Shown here piece after piece: positions 34,805 to 43,008 of a stretch of DNA of 64,000 nucleotides (positions within the stretch are counted from its first letter, which is position 1; each line of letters opens with the position of its first letter). The DNA is taken from positions 1-64,000 of the forward strand of contig NZ_LMIW01000008.1 of NCBI RefSeq assembly GCF_001429185.1. The letters are read 5' to 3'. The position numbers and the translations under genes were made by a program. The notes beneath the pieces were generated by a model. The model searched no databases. It was not told where the DNA came from and saw nothing but the letters and a program-made list of their open reading frames with translations. Source of the stretch: Terrabacter sp. Root85 (GTDB lineage Bacteria > Actinomycetota > Actinomycetes > Actinomycetales > Dermatophilaceae).

Positions 34805-36183
34805 CGAGTGAGCACCACCGGGCGTGAGCCGTCGAGCATGCCCTGCCACAGCCCGACGAAGTCGGGCAGCGTCTTGCGCGTCGTGTCGATGTCCTCGACG
34901 TGCACGCCGGGCACGCGCAGTCCGATGATCGCGCCTGCGGTGGCCATGCGATGGTCGTGGTAGGTGCGGAACCGGCCACCGTGCAAGGGTGCCGGCGAGA
35001 TGCGCAGCCCGTCGTCGGTCTCGGTGACGTGCGACCCGACCCGACCGAGCTCTGCCGTGAGGGCCGCGAGACGGTCGGTCTCGTGACCGCGGATGTGGGC
35101 CACGCCCCGGATCCACGTCGGCGTCGACGCGAGCGCTGCGAGAGCAGCCACCGTCGGGGTCAGCTCGGCCGCGTCGTGCAGGTCGATGTCGATGCCGACG
35201 AGCTCACCGCTGCCGACGACCGTGAGTCCCGAGCGGTCGAGGCGCACGTCGGCGCCCATGGTGTCGAGGATCTCGCGGAGGAGGTCGCCGGCCTGGGTCG
35301 TGTGCTGGGGCCATCCGGGCACCCGCACCGTCCCGCCGACGACGAGGGCCGCCGCGACGAAGGGCCCGGCGTTGGACAGGTCCGGCTCGACCGACACGTC
35401 GAGGGCGTTGATCTCGGACGGCTCGACACGCCAGGTGTCGGGCTCGCTGTCGTCGACGATCGCGCCCGCGTCGCGCAGCGTCTCGACCGTCATGAGGATG
35501 TGCGGCTCGCTGGGCACCGGCTTGCCGTCGTGGTGCACCGTGACGCCCTCGTCGTAGCGTGCCCCGGCGAGGAGCAGCGCCGAGATGAACTGCGACGAGG
35601 CCGACGCGTCCATCGTCACCGACCCGCCCGGCACCCGTCCGCGCCCGTGGACCGTGACCGGCAGGTGCCCGTCGTGGTCGTCGACCTCGACCCCGAGCGC
35701 GCGCAGCGCGTCGGTGACCGGCCCCATCGGGCGCACCCGCGCCTGGGGGTCGCCGTCGAGCCGGACCGGCCCGTCGGCGAGCGCCGCCACGGCGGGCAGG
35801 AAGCGCATCACGGTGCCCGCCAGGCCGCAGTCGACCGTCACGTCACCGCTCAACGTCTCGGGCGGCGTCACCACCCAGTCGAGCACGCCGCCGACCGCAC
35901 CGACCCCACCGCTGCCGGACTCACCTTCCGGCGCGACGTCGTCGATGCGTACGCCCAGGGCGCGCAGCGCGTCGGCCATGAGGAGCGTGTCACGCGAGCG
36001 CAGTGGCGCCCGCAGCCGTGAACGGTCGCTGGCGAGTGCGGCGAGCACGAGGTAGCGGTTGGTCAGGGACTTGCTACCCGGCAGGACGACCGTGGCATCG
36101 AGCGGTCCGGGCGCGAGCGGCGCCGCCCAGTCGGGCTCCTCGGTCAGGGTGGCGCCGTCGGTGGCGCCGTCCGTCACGGACAT
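34801..36183 (-). CDS. aroA: 3-phosphoshikimate 1-carboxyvinyltransferase (EPSP synthase)
   Basis: The product is 460 aa. It catalyses the sixth shikimate-pathway step, joining shikimate-3-phosphate and phosphoenolpyruvate. Signatures are [17 protein letters not shown] (phosphate-binding N-terminus), [18 protein letters not shown] and, near the C-terminus, [15 protein letters not shown]. Start options are ATG 36183 and an in-frame TTG at 36213; the ATG is preferred by family alignment. The DoxX gene ends 31 bp upstream, so it may lead this operon. Confidence 0.94.
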   Translation of the reverse strand: MSVTDGATDGATLTEEPDWAAPLAPGPLDATVVLPGSKSLTNRYLVLAALASDRSRLRAPLRSRDTLLMADALRALGVRIDDVAPEGESGSGGVGAVGGVLDWVVTPPETLSGDVTVDCGLAGTVMRFLPAVAALADGPVRLDGDPQARVRPMGPVTDALRALGVEVDDHDGHLPVTVHGRGRVPGGSVTMDASASSQFISALLLAGARYDEGVTVHHDGKPVPSEPHILMTVETLRDAGAIVDDSEPDTWRVEPSEINALDVSVEPDLSNAGPFVAAALVVGGTVRVPGWPQHTTQAGDLLREILDTMGADVRLDRSGLTVVGSGELVGIDIDLHDAAELTPTVAALAALASTPTWIRGVAHIRGHETDRLAALTAELGRVGSHVTETDDGLRISPAPLHGGRFRTYHDHRMATAGAIIGLRVPGVHVEDIDTTRKTLPDFVGLWQGMLDGSRPVVLTR

Positions 36184-36214
36184 GGGGTGGGGCGATGGAT
36201 CAGCGGGACTCAAC

Positions 36215-36745
36215 TCAGCTCACGACGTCCTGGGCTCGATGGGCGAGCAGGCGCGCCTCACGCTTGGCGGCCCGCTGGGCGTGACGGGCCTCGCGGCGCG
36301 TCGTCTTCGTGGCGTGCTGGGCGCGCCAGGCCAGGCCCGGCTTGCCCTCGGTGTCGACGGCGGCGAGGAGCAGGCCGCCGAGCAGGCCGACGTTCTTGAG
36401 GAAGAGGCTGCGGCTCTGCGCCTTGCGGGTGGGGTCGGTCTCCTCCCAGAAGGCGTGCTCGATCGCCGTCGTCGGCACGACCGAGGCGGCGAGCACCGTC
36501 GAGGCGAGCCGCGGCATCCGACCGGTGGCGAGCAGGATCCCCCCGCCGAGCAGGGCGGCGCCGTTGATCCGGACGAAGAGGTCGGGGTCCTTCGCGGCGA
36601 CCTCGGCCCCCGGCACCTGGCCCGGCACCTTCTGGAGCAGGTGGGCGGCCTGGTCGGTGCGCGCAGCCGGGTGGCGGAGCGCCTCCACGCCGGCGGCGAC
36701 GAAGACGGATGCGAGCAGCGGGCGGGCGAGACGACGGACGATCAT
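36215..36745 (-). CDS. DoxX family membrane protein
   Basis: The product is 176 aa. It has four hydrophobic helices typical of DoxX ([77 protein letters not shown]). A strongly basic tail ([21 protein letters not shown]) follows. DoxX proteins have been linked to thiol-redox membrane complexes in actinobacteria. GAGGAGG stands just before ATG 36745. It is the probable first gene of the doxX-aroA-rsgA-hisN cluster. Confidence 0.85.
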   Translation of the reverse strand: MIVRRLARPLLASVFVAAGVEALRHPAARTDQAAHLLQKVPGQVPGAEVAAKDPDLFVRINGAALLGGGILLATGRMPRLASTVLAASVVPTTAIEHAFWEETDPTRKAQSRSLFLKNVGLLGGLLLAAVDTEGKPGLAWRAQHATKTTRREARHAQRAAKREARLLAHRAQDVVS

Positions 36746-36937
36746 GCGTTTTCCTCCTCTGGCCGCGACCCGTTCGAACGCGTCGTGACCATCGTGGACC
36801 TGTGGACACCTACGGTATCGACATACCCGCGGCGCAGGACGTGCCGCCCACGCCGGCCCTCGGGGTCGTCGCGGTCGTGACGGACGCGTATGCCGTCACG
36901 ATCCATGTCGCCGGCCACCCGGCATACGCTGTGGCGC

Positions 36938-37792
36938 ATGTGCGGGAGGTATGCCGCGAGCGCGCGGCCCGACGAGCTCATCGAGGCCTTCGACGTCGAC
37001 GAGGACCACACCGACGAGCCCGCGCGCAGCGTGCTCAAGAACCCCCAGAGCCCGCCGGCCGGCGAGCCCGACTGGAACATGGCCCCGTCCAAGCAGGCGT
37101 TGGTCGTCCTGACCCGGAGGCCTCGCGGCACCGGAGGCACCGACGGCGCAGACGAGGAGGCCGTCCCCGCCCGGCAGCTCCGGATGCTCACGTGGGGTCT
37201 GGTGCCGGCGTGGTCCAAGGACGTCTCGACGGGTCTGCGCATGACCAACGCGCGCGCGGAGTCGGTGCTCGGCAAGGGTGCCTTCGCCAAGGCCGCCCTC
37301 TCGCGCCGCTGCCTCGTGCCGGCCGACGGGTGGTACGAGTGGCAGGTCTCGCCGACCGCGGTCGACGCCAAGGGCAAGCCGCGCAAGCAGCCCTTCTTCA
37401 TCCACCGCGCCGACGGCGCCCCCGTCGCCTTCGCCGGGCTCTACGAGTTCTGGCGCGACCGCGAGCTGCCCGAGGGCGACCCGGCGGCGTGGTTGACGAC
37501 CTTCACGATCATCACGACCGCCGCCGACCCCGGCATGGACCGCATCCACGACCGCCAGCCCCTCGTCCTCGAGCCCGCCCAGTGGGAGCACTGGCTCGAT
37601 CCCGACGAGAAGGACCCGGGCTACGTCCAGGGCGTCCTCGAGTTCGCCGCGCCCGGACGCTTCGAGGCGCACCCGGTCAGCCGTGCGGTGGGTGCGACGC
37701 GCAACAACGGTCCCGCCCTCGTCGAGCCCGTCCCCGAGTCCGAGCTCGAGGGTGTCGTAGACCCGATGACCGGTGAGGTGGTCGGCGCGTGA
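36938..37792 (+). CDS. SRAP domain protein (HMCES/YedK-type abasic-site shield)
   Basis: The product is 284 aa, longer than E. coli YedK (222) because of inserts such as RRPRGTGGTDGADEEA. The catalytic Cys2 directly follows the initiator Met (MCGRYAAS), which fixes the start at ATG 36938. Other family residues are NMAPS, TNARAES, GWYEW and HDRQP. SRAP proteins form a covalent thiazolidine link to abasic sites in single-stranded DNA. Three copies of the GTATGCCG motif lie at or just before the start. The stop overlaps the next gene as GTGA. Confidence 0.93.
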   Translation: MCGRYAASARPDELIEAFDVDEDHTDEPARSVLKNPQSPPAGEPDWNMAPSKQALVVLTRRPRGTGGTDGADEEAVPARQLRMLTWGLVPAWSKDVSTGLRMTNARAESVLGKGAFAKAALSRRCLVPADGWYEWQVSPTAVDAKGKPRKQPFFIHRADGAPVAFAGLYEFWRDRELPEGDPAAWLTTFTIITTAADPGMDRIHDRQPLVLEPAQWEHWLDPDEKDPGYVQGVLEFAAPGRFEAHPVSRAVGATRNNGPALVEPVPESELEGVVDPMTGEVVGA

Positions 37793-38430
37793 GCGCACCG
37801 GCCCGTGAGGCGGTCCGCGAGATCGAGACGCCCGGTGGGCCCGGACGCGCCCACATCCAGCGACCCGCACGCCCACGCGGCACCGTCGTCCTCGGCCACG
37901 GCGCCGGGGGAGGGCTCGGAGCGATCGACCTCGCGATCGCCCGCGAGGTGCTCGTCGGCGCGGGCTGGGCGGTCGTGCTCGTCGAGCAGCCGTGGCTCGT
38001 GGCCGGTCGCAAGGTGGCCGGTCGCCCGCCCACGCTCGACGTCGCCTGGGTGCCGATCGTCGAGGCGCTCATGACCGGCAGGGGCCGCCTGCCGCGCCCC
38101 CTCGTCGTCGGCGGCCGCAGTGCGGGCGCGCGCGTGGCGTGCCGCACGGCCGGACCGCTCGAGGCCGATGCCGGCCTCCTGCTCAGCTTCCCCCTCCACC
38201 TGCCGGGTCAGCCGGAGAAGCTGCGCGCCCACGAGCTCGCGCTCGCGCCAGAGCCGTCATGGGTGGTTCAGGGCACCAAGGACACGTTCGGCACGCCCGA
38301 CGAGGTGCGCGCGCACCTGCCGGTGGGCACGACGCTCGTCGAGGTACCCGGCGCGCACAGCTTCCCGAAGGGCTCGCGCAGCGCCCTCACCGAGGCTCTC
38401 GGCACGATCGCGGGAATGCTGCCCGGCTAG
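37789..38430 (+). CDS. Alpha/beta-hydrolase family protein (KANL3/Tex30-like)
   Basis: The product is 213 aa. The nucleophile elbow is [24 protein letters not shown] forms the oxyanion-hole side, and VPGAHSF near the C-terminus supplies the His. The family is a dienelactone-hydrolase-like branch; the substrate is unknown. GTG 37789 overlaps the SRAP stop, so the two are coupled, perhaps hinting at a shared stress role. The SigH-type promoter of the next gene begins inside its last codons. Confidence 0.85.
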   Translation: MSAPAREAVREIETPGGPGRAHIQRPARPRGTVVLGHGAGGGLGAIDLAIAREVLVGAGWAVVLVEQPWLVAGRKVAGRPPTLDVAWVPIVEALMTGRGRLPRPLVVGGRSAGARVACRTAGPLEADAGLLLSFPLHLPGQPEKLRAHELALAPEPSWVVQGTKDTFGTPDEVRAHLPVGTTLVEVPGAHSFPKGSRSALTEALGTIAGMLPG

Positions 38431-38438
38431 GTGTCGTT
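38413..38438 (+). promoter_or_regulatory. SigH/SigR-type (thiol-stress sigma) promoter upstream of sigH
   Basis: GGAAT (38413-38417), exactly 18 bp, then GTT (38436-38438). This is the consensus recognised by actinobacterial SigR/SigH. It overlaps the 3' end of the hydrolase gene and lies 105 bp before the sigma gene, implying autoregulation as known for sigR-rsrA and sigH-rshA. Confidence 0.8.
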
Positions 38439-38543
38439 GCACGGAGCATGGTCACCTGCCCCACCCGTGAGCCCGAGAGCATCGCGACCGTGCCGACCGA
38501 GCACGGTCTGCTGACGCAGCCCACCGGTCTAGGCTGGGAGGCG

Positions 38544-39323
38544 ATGGCAAAGGACAAGAAGACCGATCCGAGCGCCGCCCTGCGGCTGACGGACCCGAGC
38601 ACCGACACGAGCGCGACGACCCGGGGGGCGACGCCTGCACCGTCCGACCCCGACGACCTCGCGCGCGCCGATGCGACCGTCGACGTCGCGAGCGAGAGCG
38701 AGCACGCACGTCGAGCGCGCTTCGAGCGCGAGGCGATGCCCCTGCTCGACCAGCTCTACAGCGCTGCTCTGCGCACGACGCGCAACCCGAGCGACGCCGA
38801 GGACCTCGTGCAGGAGACGTTCGCCAAGGCGTACGCCGCGTTCCACCAGTACAAGCCGGGCACCAACCTCAAGGCGTGGATGTACCGCATCCTCACCAAC
38901 ACCTACATCAACAGCTACCGCAAGAAGCAGCGCCAGCCCCTCGAGTCCGACTCGGCCGAGATCGAGGACTACCAGCTGGCGCGGGCCGAGTCGCACACGT
39001 CGGTCGGGCTCCGGTCCGCCGAGGCCGAGGCGCTCGACCACCTCCCCGACAGCGACGTCAAGCGCGCCCTGCAGGCGATCCCCGAGGAGTTCCGCCTCGC
39101 GGTCTACTTCGCCGACGTCGAGGGCTACGCCTACAAGGAGATCGCCGAGATCATGGACACGCCCATCGGCACCGTCATGAGCCGCCTGCACCGCGGCCGC
39201 CGTCAGCTGCGCGAGCTCCTCTCGGAGTATGCCGCCGACCGCGGTTTCGCGGCGGCCGGCACCTCCGAGGGTGCGGCGATGGGTGCGGGGATCGCTGCTG
39301 GCACGGAAGGAAGCCGGTCATGA
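38544..39323 (+). CDS. sigH: RNA polymerase ECF sigma factor SigH/SigR (thiol-oxidative stress)
   Basis: The product is 259 aa. Region 2 ([26 protein letters not shown]...[19 protein letters not shown]) and region 4 ([44 protein letters not shown]) are those of the SigR/SigH group. An N-terminal extension of about 50 residues (rich in Thr, Asp and Ala) precedes the sigma domain; a later start is possible. The anti-sigma gene overlaps its stop as ATGA. The sigma controls thioredoxin, mycothiol and proteolysis genes in relatives. Confidence 0.93.
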   Translation: MAKDKKTDPSAALRLTDPSTDTSATTRGATPAPSDPDDLARADATVDVASESEHARRARFEREAMPLLDQLYSAALRTTRNPSDAEDLVQETFAKAYAAFHQYKPGTNLKAWMYRILTNTYINSYRKKQRQPLESDSAEIEDYQLARAESHTSVGLRSAEAEALDHLPDSDVKRALQAIPEEFRLAVYFADVEGYAYKEIAEIMDTPIGTVMSRLHRGRRQLRELLSEYAADRGFAAAGTSEGAAMGAGIAAGTEGSRS

Positions 39324-39619
39324 ACGACCACACGACGGGTGGACAGGGTGCGTCGGACAGCGCGATGACGCGCACCGACTGCTCCGAGGCGTTGCTGAGG
39401 GTCTACGAGTACCTCGACGGCGAGCTGGGCCCCGACGAGTGCGCCAAGATCCAGGCGCACCTCGACGAGTGCGGGCCGTGCCTCAAGGAGTACGACCTCG
39501 ACACGACCCTCAAGTCCCTCATCAAGCGTTCGTGCGAGTGCGAGCAGGCGCCGGAGGCGCTGCGCCTGACCATCATGTCGCGCATCTCGATGACCATGAT
39601 CCAGGTCGACCGCGGCTGA
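39320..39619 (+). CDS. rsrA: Mycothiol-system zinc anti-sigma factor (RsrA/RshA)
   Basis: This 99-aa ZAS-family redox switch has a zinc-binding HLDECGPC (His47, Cys51, Cys54), with Cys21 and Cys41 upstream. The conserved body is [15 protein letters not shown] and [20 protein letters not shown]. Oxidation of the cysteines releases zinc and the bound sigma factor. ATG 39320 overlaps the sigH stop behind GGAAG. A hairpin terminator follows at 39664. Confidence 0.95.
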   Translation: MNDHTTGGQGASDSAMTRTDCSEALLRVYEYLDGELGPDECAKIQAHLDECGPCLKEYDLDTTLKSLIKRSCECEQAPEALRLTIMSRISMTMIQVDRG

Positions 39620-39663
39620 ACAGCGGCCCACGACGTCAACGTCGGGTCCCACGGACACGACGA

Positions 39664-39695
39664 AGGCCCGCCCCGAGCTGCTCGGGTGCGGGCCT
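39664..39695. terminator. Bidirectional terminator between rsrA and bL37
   Basis: The arms AGGCCCGCCCCGAG and CTCGGG-T-GCGGGCCT form a 14-bp stem with one bulge and a CTG loop between convergent genes. Confidence 0.8.
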
Positions 39696-39709
39696 CTGAC
39701 GTCTGCGGC

Positions 39710-39784
39710 TCAGGCGTTGGGCTTGCGGCCGTGGTTGGCGGCGTTGCCCTTGCGGGAGCGGCGCTTGCGGGCGCGCTTGCTCAT
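39710..39784 (-). CDS. 50S ribosomal protein bL37 (24 aa)
   Basis: The 24-codon frame encodes MSKRARKRRSRKGNAANHG followed by RKPNA. The all-basic start and NHGxxPN ending match the small actinobacterial ribosomal protein bL37, found on mycobacterial 50S subunits. TAGGAG lies at correct spacing before ATG 39784. At this length it is easily missed by gene finders. It has its own promoter-like sequence and faces a terminator. Confidence 0.88.
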   Translation of the reverse strand: MSKRARKRRSRKGNAANHGRKPNA

Positions 39785-39844
39785 CGTCGGCTCCTAATGG
39801 GTCGTACAGTGGTCTCGGGCCCCGGTGCGGGACACGAAGACCCG

Positions 39845-39873
39845 ATTCTTCCACATCCTGCGCGAGTGGCCAA
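39845..39873 (-). promoter_or_regulatory. Candidate promoter of bL37
   Basis: On the minus strand, TTGGCC (39873-39868), 17 bp, then AAGAAT (39850-39845), about 60 bp before the bL37 ATG. The -10 is imperfect. Confidence 0.45.
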
Positions 39874-39882
39874 TTTGGTCGC

Positions 39883-39901
39883 AGGTTTGCCCTGCAAACC
39901 T
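39883..39901. promoter_or_regulatory. Palindrome AGGTTTGC-CCT-GCAAACCT, possible operator
   Basis: A perfect 8-bp inverted repeat with a 3-nt spacer sits in the AT-rich divergent region between bL37 and the 31-codon ORF, just upstream of a -10-like TATAGA (39913-39918). The -35 for that -10 is poor, so an activator bound at the palindrome is conceivable. A second perfect inverted repeat, GATCCGGC-ATGGGTAC-GCCGGATC (39917-39940), follows and would fall at the start of the transcript. Confidence 0.5.
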
Positions 39902-40069
39902 TAAAATCTTCGTATAGATCCGGCATGGGTACGCCGGATCTGCTTCCGTGCGCCCGCGCGCGCAAGGCATCCTGTGCATTGAGGGAAACCTCTGTTGTTC
40001 TGTGCTGCCGCAGCAACGCCCCTCCATGGCGCACGCATCCGGAACATCCATCTATGAAGGAGCCCCCAC

Positions 40070-40165
40070 ATGTTCGCTGCCCTCCTGTCGGCACTCGCGT
40101 CCAACGACCTCGCCACCCGCGCCATCATCTCCCTCGCTGGCGTCTGGGGCTGGACGGGCGGCTGA
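40070..40165 (+). CDS. Candidate 31-aa peptide ORF upstream of the HD-GYP pair
   Basis: ATG 40070 follows GAAGGAG at good spacing. The peptide MFAALLSALASNDLATRAII continues with SLAGVWGWTGG. It is hydrophobic, has only one Arg and one Asp, and has two Trp near the end. A perfect 14-bp hairpin stands 18 bp after the stop, giving a tidy promoter, peptide, terminator unit. It could be a small membrane peptide, a secreted signal or a leader peptide controlling read-through into the HD-GYP genes. I know of no family match. Confidence 0.5.
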   Translation: MFAALLSALASNDLATRAIISLAGVWGWTGG

Positions 40166-40182
40166 GCACTCTGCCTTGCCGG

Positions 40183-40217
40183 ACGGCGTCGGGACCCTCG
40201 CTAGGTCCCGACGCCGT
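40183..40217 (+). terminator. Perfect 14-bp hairpin between the peptide ORF and the HD-GYP operon
   Basis: ACGGCGTCGGGACC (40183-40196) pairs with GGTCCCGACGCCGT (40204-40217) around a 7-nt loop. It ends only 18 bp before the GTG start of the first HD-GYP gene, so transcripts reaching that gene from upstream must read through it. That is the arrangement expected of an attenuator. Confidence 0.8.
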
Positions 40218-40235
40218 GGCACTACCGTGGCTTCC

Positions 40236-41546
40236 GTGACGACAACGGCCATGGCGAGCGCCCAGTCGCGCTGGCTCCCGTACTATCTGGCGCTCGTCGT
40301 CACGACCTCGCTTACCGTCGGTGTCTCCTCCTGGTTCCTGTTGCCTCGGCCGTCCTTCGGCCCGCTCGTCCTCCTCTGCATCATGGGCCTGGTCAGCTAT
40401 CAGATCCGCGAGCCGGAGCTGGGTCTGCGCATCAGCTTCTCCTTCCTCTCGATCATCCTCGTGGCCTCGGCCGCGATCGTCGGGATGTTCGGTGCCTGGC
40501 TGGTCGGAGCCCTGTCCATGCTCGTTGACAGGGAGCAGCCACGTCGGAGCGTCACGATGTTCAACGCGGCGATGTGCAGTCTCCTCGGCGCGAGCAGTGC
40601 TCTCACGTACGCGCTCCTCGGCGGCGTCGAGGGAGACGCGATGGTCGGCATGGGACCGGTCAGGCTTGCCTCCGATGTCGGCTGGCCCCTGCTGGCCGCT
40701 GACATCGCCGCCTGCCTGGTCAACGCGGCACTCCTGTCCGGTGTCATCAGCCTCGACAAGCGCGTGCCCTTCTGGGTGCAGATGCGGCAGGTGCTGACCG
40801 GTTCGGGTGTCGCCTACGTCGGCTACGGCGTCATCGGTCTGCTCTTCGTCATCCTGTGGTTCCCTGCGGGACTCGGCGCCTTCAGTGCATTGCTCGTCCT
40901 CGCGCCGCTGCTCGCGGCCCGGTGGGCCTTCATCCAGTTCGGCGAGGAGCTGCGCTCTCACGAGCGGACCGTCGACACCCTCGTCACGGCGCTCGGCACC
41001 AAGGAACCGGCCGCCGTCGGAAGGAGTCGTCGGGCTGCTGCACTTGCGGAGTGGGTCGCCGAGGGGCTGGGCCTGCCGCCCGGCCAGATCGGCACGGTCC
41101 GCTACGCCGCGACGCTCCACGAGATCGGACATCTGGGAGTGGCCACCCGCCTGCTCCGCCGGGCACCGTCCTCACTCAGTCCTGCCGAGCGGCGCGTCAT
41201 CGACGGCCACAGCGTCGTGGGTGCCCGGATGATCGAGGGGATCGACTTCCTCGAGGACGCCCGATCGGGCATCCGCCACCAGCACGAGCGTTTCGACGGG
41301 AGTGGGCGACCTGACGGCCGGGCCGGGCAGGACATCCCCATCGCGGCGCGAATCGTGGCCGTGACGTCGGCCATCGACGAAGTCGTGCACGCGTCCGACG
41401 CCGGCGCTGGCGTCACCGTCGCTGACGTGGCGCGCGCGCTGAGCGCCGACCCGGGTCGGTTCGACCCCGACGTCGTGGCGGCGGCGATCGCCGCCCTGGA
41501 CCGGCACGGGCTGCCGACGTCCGCACCCGCGGAGGCGGCGACGTGA
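40236..41546 (+). CDS. Membrane HD-GYP-like protein with altered HD motif (HE)
   Basis: The product is 436 aa. About seven membrane helices cover residues 10-230, resembling a MASE-like sensor. The C-terminal HD-GYP-type domain has YAATLHEIGHLGV (His295, Glu296) where HD is expected. It has HQHERFDGSGRPDG (His348, His350, Arg352) where HHERxDGxGYP is expected. The metal-binding Asp to Glu change and the GRP variant make phosphodiesterase activity uncertain. GTG 40236 or ATG 40251 may be the start. The stop overlaps the next gene as GTGA. Confidence 0.8.
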   Translation: MTTTAMASAQSRWLPYYLALVVTTSLTVGVSSWFLLPRPSFGPLVLLCIMGLVSYQIREPELGLRISFSFLSIILVASAAIVGMFGAWLVGALSMLVDREQPRRSVTMFNAAMCSLLGASSALTYALLGGVEGDAMVGMGPVRLASDVGWPLLAADIAACLVNAALLSGVISLDKRVPFWVQMRQVLTGSGVAYVGYGVIGLLFVILWFPAGLGAFSALLVLAPLLAARWAFIQFGEELRSHERTVDTLVTALGTKEPAAVGRSRRAAALAEWVAEGLGLPPGQIGTVRYAATLHEIGHLGVATRLLRRAPSSLSPAERRVIDGHSVVGARMIEGIDFLEDARSGIRHQHERFDGSGRPDGRAGQDIPIAARIVAVTSAIDEVVHASDAGAGVTVADVARALSADPGRFDPDVVAAAIAALDRHGLPTSAPAEAAT

Positions 41547-42835
41547 ACGGTGCTCTCCGTCGCGAGCCGGTCGCCGGATTCTTCGGCGTCCTCGGCCTCG
41601 TCGCGTCTGTGGCGGTCGCGATCCGAAGCGGGGACGTCCCCGCGGCGCAAGACCTCACGACCATCTGGTTCGTCGCCGTGTTCGCCGTGGCGATCGTGGT
41701 CGGTGAGTGGTTCCACGTATCCGCGCCCGGATTCCGCGAGGCAGCCCCCATTTCCATGGGCGCTGCCTTCGGACTGGCACTGACCACGGAGCTGCCCGGG
41801 AGGGTGCAGCTGCCTTATGGCGCCCCACTGGTGCTGGCGGTCACAGCCGCGTCCATGGCGCTCGGCACCACCGTGCGCGTCGTCGCCGGGCGCGACACGA
41901 GCCTCGTCGACGCGGCCGGGCGGTTCGTGGCGATCCTCGCGGTGACGCTTGTCTACCGCGTCGCCGTCCTGGGCCAGAGTCCCGGCGCCACGCTGCGCGA
42001 GGGCTCGTACGCGCCGTGGCAGCAGGCACTCCTGCTGCTCGGGATCTGTCTGCTGGCCCTGGTGACCGATGCCCTCTTCACCTCGCTTCTGCAAGGGCTT
42101 GCGGTCGGCGCCAACGTGCGCCGGATCTTCGTCGAGGAGTTCCGATCCTCGTTCGCGCTGTCGATCGCCGTCGCGGTCACCGGCGTCCTCATCGCGCTCG
42201 CCGCCCCGCCCCTCGGCATCGTGGCCCTGCCGCTCTTCCTCATCCCGCTCGTCCTGACGCTCTTCGCGTTCCGGCGCTACGTCAGCATCCGCGCCACCTA
42301 CCTCCAGAGCATCCGGACGCTCTCGCGCCTCACCGACGCCGCGGGCTACACCCCGTCCGGGCACTCCGAGCGCGTGGCGGCCCTGTCGGTCCAGGTGGGC
42401 CGCGAGCTGGGCCTGTCGGAGCGCGAGCTGCTCGACCTCGAGTACGCCGCGCTGCTCCACGACATCGGACAGGTGGCCCTCGTCGAGCCGATCCCCGGTG
42501 GCGCCACCGTCCTCGCCGCGCCGGCCGACCAGCGGCGCATCGAGGCCGACACCGTCGCCATCGTCCGAGAGACCGGCGTCTTCGAGGGGGTCGCGCGGAT
42601 CCTCGAGCACCAGACGACGCCCTACCGCCAGGTGCGCGAGCTCGGCGAGGAGATCCCCCTGACGAGCCGCATCGTCAAGGTCGTCAACGCCTACGAGGAC
42701 CTCACGGCGGGGGCCCGCAGCGCTCGGGCGCGTGAGGCGGCCGTCGAACGCATCTACCTCGGACTCGGCTACGAGTACGACCCGCGCGTCGTCGACGCCC
42801 TCCTCAAGTCCCTCGGCTCCTCGGCCCACGCCTGA
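41543..42835 (+). CDS. Membrane HD-domain (HD-GYP-like) phosphohydrolase
   Basis: The product is 430 aa. Membrane helices fill the first 235 residues. The HD domain begins LTDAAGYTPSGHSERVAALS and has an intact LLHDIGQVAL (His306, Asp307). The GYP-type segment is only EHQTTPYRQV, so this is a divergent member. If active it would cleave cyclic dinucleotides or a related nucleotide. It is coupled to the preceding HE-type homologue, suggesting a hetero-complex of one active and one degenerate subunit, as in other paired signalling enzymes. Confidence 0.82.
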   Translation: MNGALRREPVAGFFGVLGLVASVAVAIRSGDVPAAQDLTTIWFVAVFAVAIVVGEWFHVSAPGFREAAPISMGAAFGLALTTELPGRVQLPYGAPLVLAVTAASMALGTTVRVVAGRDTSLVDAAGRFVAILAVTLVYRVAVLGQSPGATLREGSYAPWQQALLLLGICLLALVTDALFTSLLQGLAVGANVRRIFVEEFRSSFALSIAVAVTGVLIALAAPPLGIVALPLFLIPLVLTLFAFRRYVSIRATYLQSIRTLSRLTDAAGYTPSGHSERVAALSVQVGRELGLSERELLDLEYAALLHDIGQVALVEPIPGGATVLAAPADQRRIEADTVAIVRETGVFEGVARILEHQTTPYRQVRELGEEIPLTSRIVKVVNAYEDLTAGARSARAREAAVERIYLGLGYEYDPRVVDALLKSLGSSAHA

Positions 42836-43008
42836 GACAGGGGTCACACCGCGCCGGAGGCCCTTGGGTCGGTCCGTGTCGCCGTGCCATGATGGCGACT
42901 TCGGGCAACCCCCGTCGCGAGAACGAAACCTGCAGGCCAGACCCCCGGCACTGTCCACCAGTGAGGGCGCCTGCCCTCTTCGTCTCCATGCGAACGAGGT
43001 GTTCCAGC

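Noticed and set aside
39948-40250. N-terminal extension of the first HD-GYP gene by about 100 residues
   Set aside because: The extension lacks similarity, crosses the peptide ORF and the hairpin, and has no ribosome-binding site; start at 40236 or 40251 fits the membrane domain.
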